DNA from: CAYJPV01 sp964372095
GTDB lineage: Bacteria; Acidobacteriota; Vicinamibacteria; Vicinamibacterales; JAKQTR01
Length of the DNA: 64,000 bases
Reading direction: 5' to 3'
NCBI GenBank assembly: GCA_964372095.1
Contig: CAYJPV010000026.1
Coordinates: 1 to 64,000, forward strand
The translations under genes and the position numbers were made by a program. Every line of letters starts with the position of its first letter. Position 1 is the stretch's first letter. Positions 62,478 through 64,000 of this stretch are shown here, piece by piece. The notes beneath the pieces were generated by a model that searched no databases, had not been told where the DNA came from, and saw only the letters and a program-made list of their open reading frames with translations.

Positions 62478-63608
62478 CTACTTGCAGGTCGGTCGCGGCA
62501 GGTACCGGTCGTATCCGGGCGGGCCAGCGACCTCGATCCAGTGCAACCGCATCGCGATCTTGTACTCGTCGAATCCGGCGGCGATGTCGATGACGCGGTC
62601 GCGGCTTCCGTCCCGGTGGAGGAGCGCGTCTGTGCTGTGCGGGCCGACGCCCCGCTTGAGGTTCCACGCCAGATCGAGCCCGCCGCAGATGCCGGCCTCG
62701 ATCATGCGGTCGCGAATGAACTTCATGTTCTCTTCACGCTCATGGAGCGTGCTGGTCGCATTCATGTACTGGGGATACTTCTCGGTGACGAACGCCACGA
62801 TGTCGCCAGGTGTCGATGGCCAGACGAACGAGGCCGGCGTAGTGAATGTCCAGTATGGTGACCAGGGGCCGACAAACGCCGTCCCGCGTTCCGCCCGGGC
62901 GCGCCAGCGGTAGTTGGTTTCAGGCTGCAGGGCGTCAGTGGGCACCTGGAACGTCGTGGTCGTTGCGCCGGTGGCGACGGAGGACGTTGTTACGACCGTC
63001 CCGGTCGGCGTTTCGACGACGAAGCGGTGCTCGAGGCCGGTCGTCGAGCCGCCGGCCGGAAGTCCGCCGTTGTTGACGATGAGCTTCGGTGCCACCGAGT
63101 TGGTTCGCGAACCGTTGGCGGGCGAGTTCAGCGTGGGCGGATCCGGTTCGGGCGGCGTCTGGAACGTCGCGTAGGTCATCCAGGGACCCGCGCTCGAGCC
63201 TGACTCGGCGCGGGCGCGCCAGCGGTAGTTCGTGGCCCACGCCAGCGTCGAGTCCGGCACCCGCTGTGCGATGAGGCCGGTCCCGCCGTCCGTGATGGCC
63301 CCGGACCGGTACACCTCCGTGCCGGACTGGGTTTCCACGGCGAAACGGTAGACCATGGCGCCAATCGTGCCGAACCTGGCGGAGGACGGGTTGATGACGA
63401 GATTCGGGGTAATCGAATCGATCGTGGTTCCCGTCGCCGGGAGGACGATTTGCGGCGCCGTCACCTTGAGCGTTGACCCGTCGGCCGCTGCGTCGGCCGC
63501 TGCCGCCGTCGAGGGCGTCGGAGAGACCGGCGTCTTCGAGTCGCCGCCGCAGGCCATCGCGGCAGCCAGGCTCAACGTGAGACCAAACAGGAGACCCTTC
63601 TTCAGCAT
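62478..63608 (-). CDS. Lipoprotein with two fibronectin-like domains and a conserved C-terminal domain
   Basis: This 376-residue lipoprotein has a lipobox at LAAAMAC (C20), a Ser/Thr/Pro/Ala-rich spacer and two repeated fibronectin III-like domains (about 48-150 and 155-265). Each has the sequence TNYRWRARAE-G followed by GPW-Y-TF-TP. The last 105 residues (about 270-376) form a helical domain starting IVAFVTEKYPQYM and ending with VIDIAAGFDEYKIAMRLHWIEV. I do not recognise it, but it reads as a folded unit rather than a tail and recurs, to my knowledge, in acidobacterial lipoproteins. A cell-surface binding role is likely. TTGGAGCG precedes the start. Confidence 0.78.
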   Translation of the reverse strand: MLKKGLLFGLTLSLAAAMACGGDSKTPVSPTPSTAAAADAAADGSTLKVTAPQIVLPATGTTIDSITPNLVINPSSARFGTIGAMVYRFAVETQSGTEVYRSGAITDGGTGLIAQRVPDSTLAWATNYRWRARAESGSSAGPWMTYATFQTPPEPDPPTLNSPANGSRTNSVAPKLIVNNGGLPAGGSTTGLEHRFVVETPTGTVVTTSSVATGATTTTFQVPTDALQPETNYRWRARAERGTAFVGPWSPYWTFTTPASFVWPSTPGDIVAFVTEKYPQYMNATSTLHEREENMKFIRDRMIEAGICGGLDLAWNLKRGVGPHSTDALLHRDGSRDRVIDIAAGFDEYKIAMRLHWIEVAGPPGYDRYLPRPTCK

Positions 63609-63664
63609 TCACTCGCTCCAAGAACGATGTTGGTTACGGCCAGGCAGGCGCCTCGCATCCCGCT

Positions 63665-63670
63665 AGCATA
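63665..63670 (-). promoter_or_regulatory. -10 hexamer TATGCT for the lipoprotein gene
   Basis: On the minus strand TATGCT lies 56 nt before the ATG at 63608, giving a leader of about 50 nt with a GGAG site. The adjacent 63671-63879 stretch holds only the next gene's promoter-like TAACAT (63787-63792) and leader. Confidence 0.45.
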
Positions 63671-63879
63671 ACGTATCTGGCGGTGCCACGGAAGTTCCTC
63701 CGACCGAGCGGCTGGGGGCCGATCTCGCCCAGCGTCGCCCGTCGGGGCGCTCCTGCGGAGACGTGTCCCCGCGTCGGCCTCTGTGCTAACATCTGACGAT
63801 TCGGCCAGCGCCAGGGCCTCCCGCATGCCGGGCGAGGGTCCGGTGGCGTCGCGGGTATCGCGTTGAAGAGGACATCACG

Positions 63880-64000
63880 ATGAAGCGTGCGTTTCAGCTC
63901 TTCCTGTTTGTTGGACTGATGTTGCTGATTTCCACTCGGGCCCAGGCGCAGATCCTGGCCTGGGAGGACCGGGGCTTCCTGAACATCAGCTTCGGGTACC
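63880..64000 (+). CDS. Start of a secreted protein (cut by window end)
   Basis: Forty codons are visible. They hold a clear signal peptide (KRAFQLFLFVGLMLLISTRAQA) and then QILAWEDRGFLNISFGY, which reads like the first strand of an outer-membrane barrel. GAAGAGGAC (63864-63872) is the ribosome site, 7 nt from the ATG. TAACAT at 63787-63792 is a possible -10. The family cannot be judged from this fragment. Confidence 0.7.
   Translation, partial: MKRAFQLFLFVGLMLLISTRAQAQILAWEDRGFLNISFGY

Overview
The window is a GC-rich bacterial scaffold (genes on both strands, one 10-N gap at about 38286-38295). Its content suggests an Acidobacteriota genome, probably class Vicinamibacteria. The indicators are two ADOP-type FtsX/MacB permeases without their own ATPase gene, a DUF5916 outer-membrane protein with an N-terminal CBM9-like domain, a CadC-like winged-helix/TPR regulator, and a dense set of secreted S9, M14, M28 and penicillin-acylase-type hydrolases. 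No rRNA or tRNA is present, so the placement is inference. The gap and its homopolymer flanks suggest a draft genome or MAG.

Layout. 0.1-7.2 kb (minus strand): a four-gene run of a threonine-synthase-like PLP enzyme, SsnA-type amidohydrolase, fused [2Fe-2S]/molybdopterin XdhD-like hydroxylase and a membrane MutS-like ATPase, resembling part of the purine/selenium-linked ygf-xdh clusters. 7.4-9.9 kb: a glycine-zipper lipoprotein, dodecin, an SRPBCC protein and a secreted unknown. 10-26 kb: a winged-helix/TPR regulator divergent from a penicillin acylase, then two ADOP permeases interleaved with secreted CBM9-like, ankyrin/PD40 and DUF5916 proteins. 26-32.5 kb: VanZ-like protein, small beta-barrel, VapBC, GT2 glycosyltransferase, SLC13 transporter and a two-gene c-type cytochrome operon. 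32.8-48.8 kb: M14 peptidase, quinone oxidoreductase, ispG (cut by the gap), HAD phosphatase (cut by the gap), DUF2238 membrane protein plus PIG-L deacetylase, a NarL-type two-component pair, S9 and M28 peptidases and a NUDIX hydrolase. 48.9-58.6 kb: topoisomerase IV A and B subunits separated by OmpA, ferritin-like and membrane ferredoxin genes, followed by a NYN-LOTUS protein coupled to a tandem FKBP isomerase. 58.7-64 kb: a methyltransferase, flippase-like membrane protein, CmcI-type enzyme and radical SAM protein that look like one surface-molecule module, then a fibronectin-like lipoprotein and the start of a secreted protein.

The most unusual feature is not a gene. The intergenic spaces are filled with heptanucleotide-type tandem repeats of several word families: CAAGGGG (A), GAAGCAA (D), CAGTAGT (C), CCGATAG/CCGAAAG (E) and GGGGGTT (G). 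They occur in composite blocks in a fixed order and polarity (A-D-C-E), often directly abut the -10 hexamer of a promoter, and in several places have become coding sequence (an in-frame insert in the xanthine dehydrogenase gene, a signal peptide, C-terminal tails). Many genes here also carry a TAnnnT hexamer 6-9 nt before the start codon and no Shine-Dalgarno sequence, which suggests common leaderless transcription. Short palindromic dispersed repeats (8520, 32640, 36780, 39960, 58647) add a further repeat layer.
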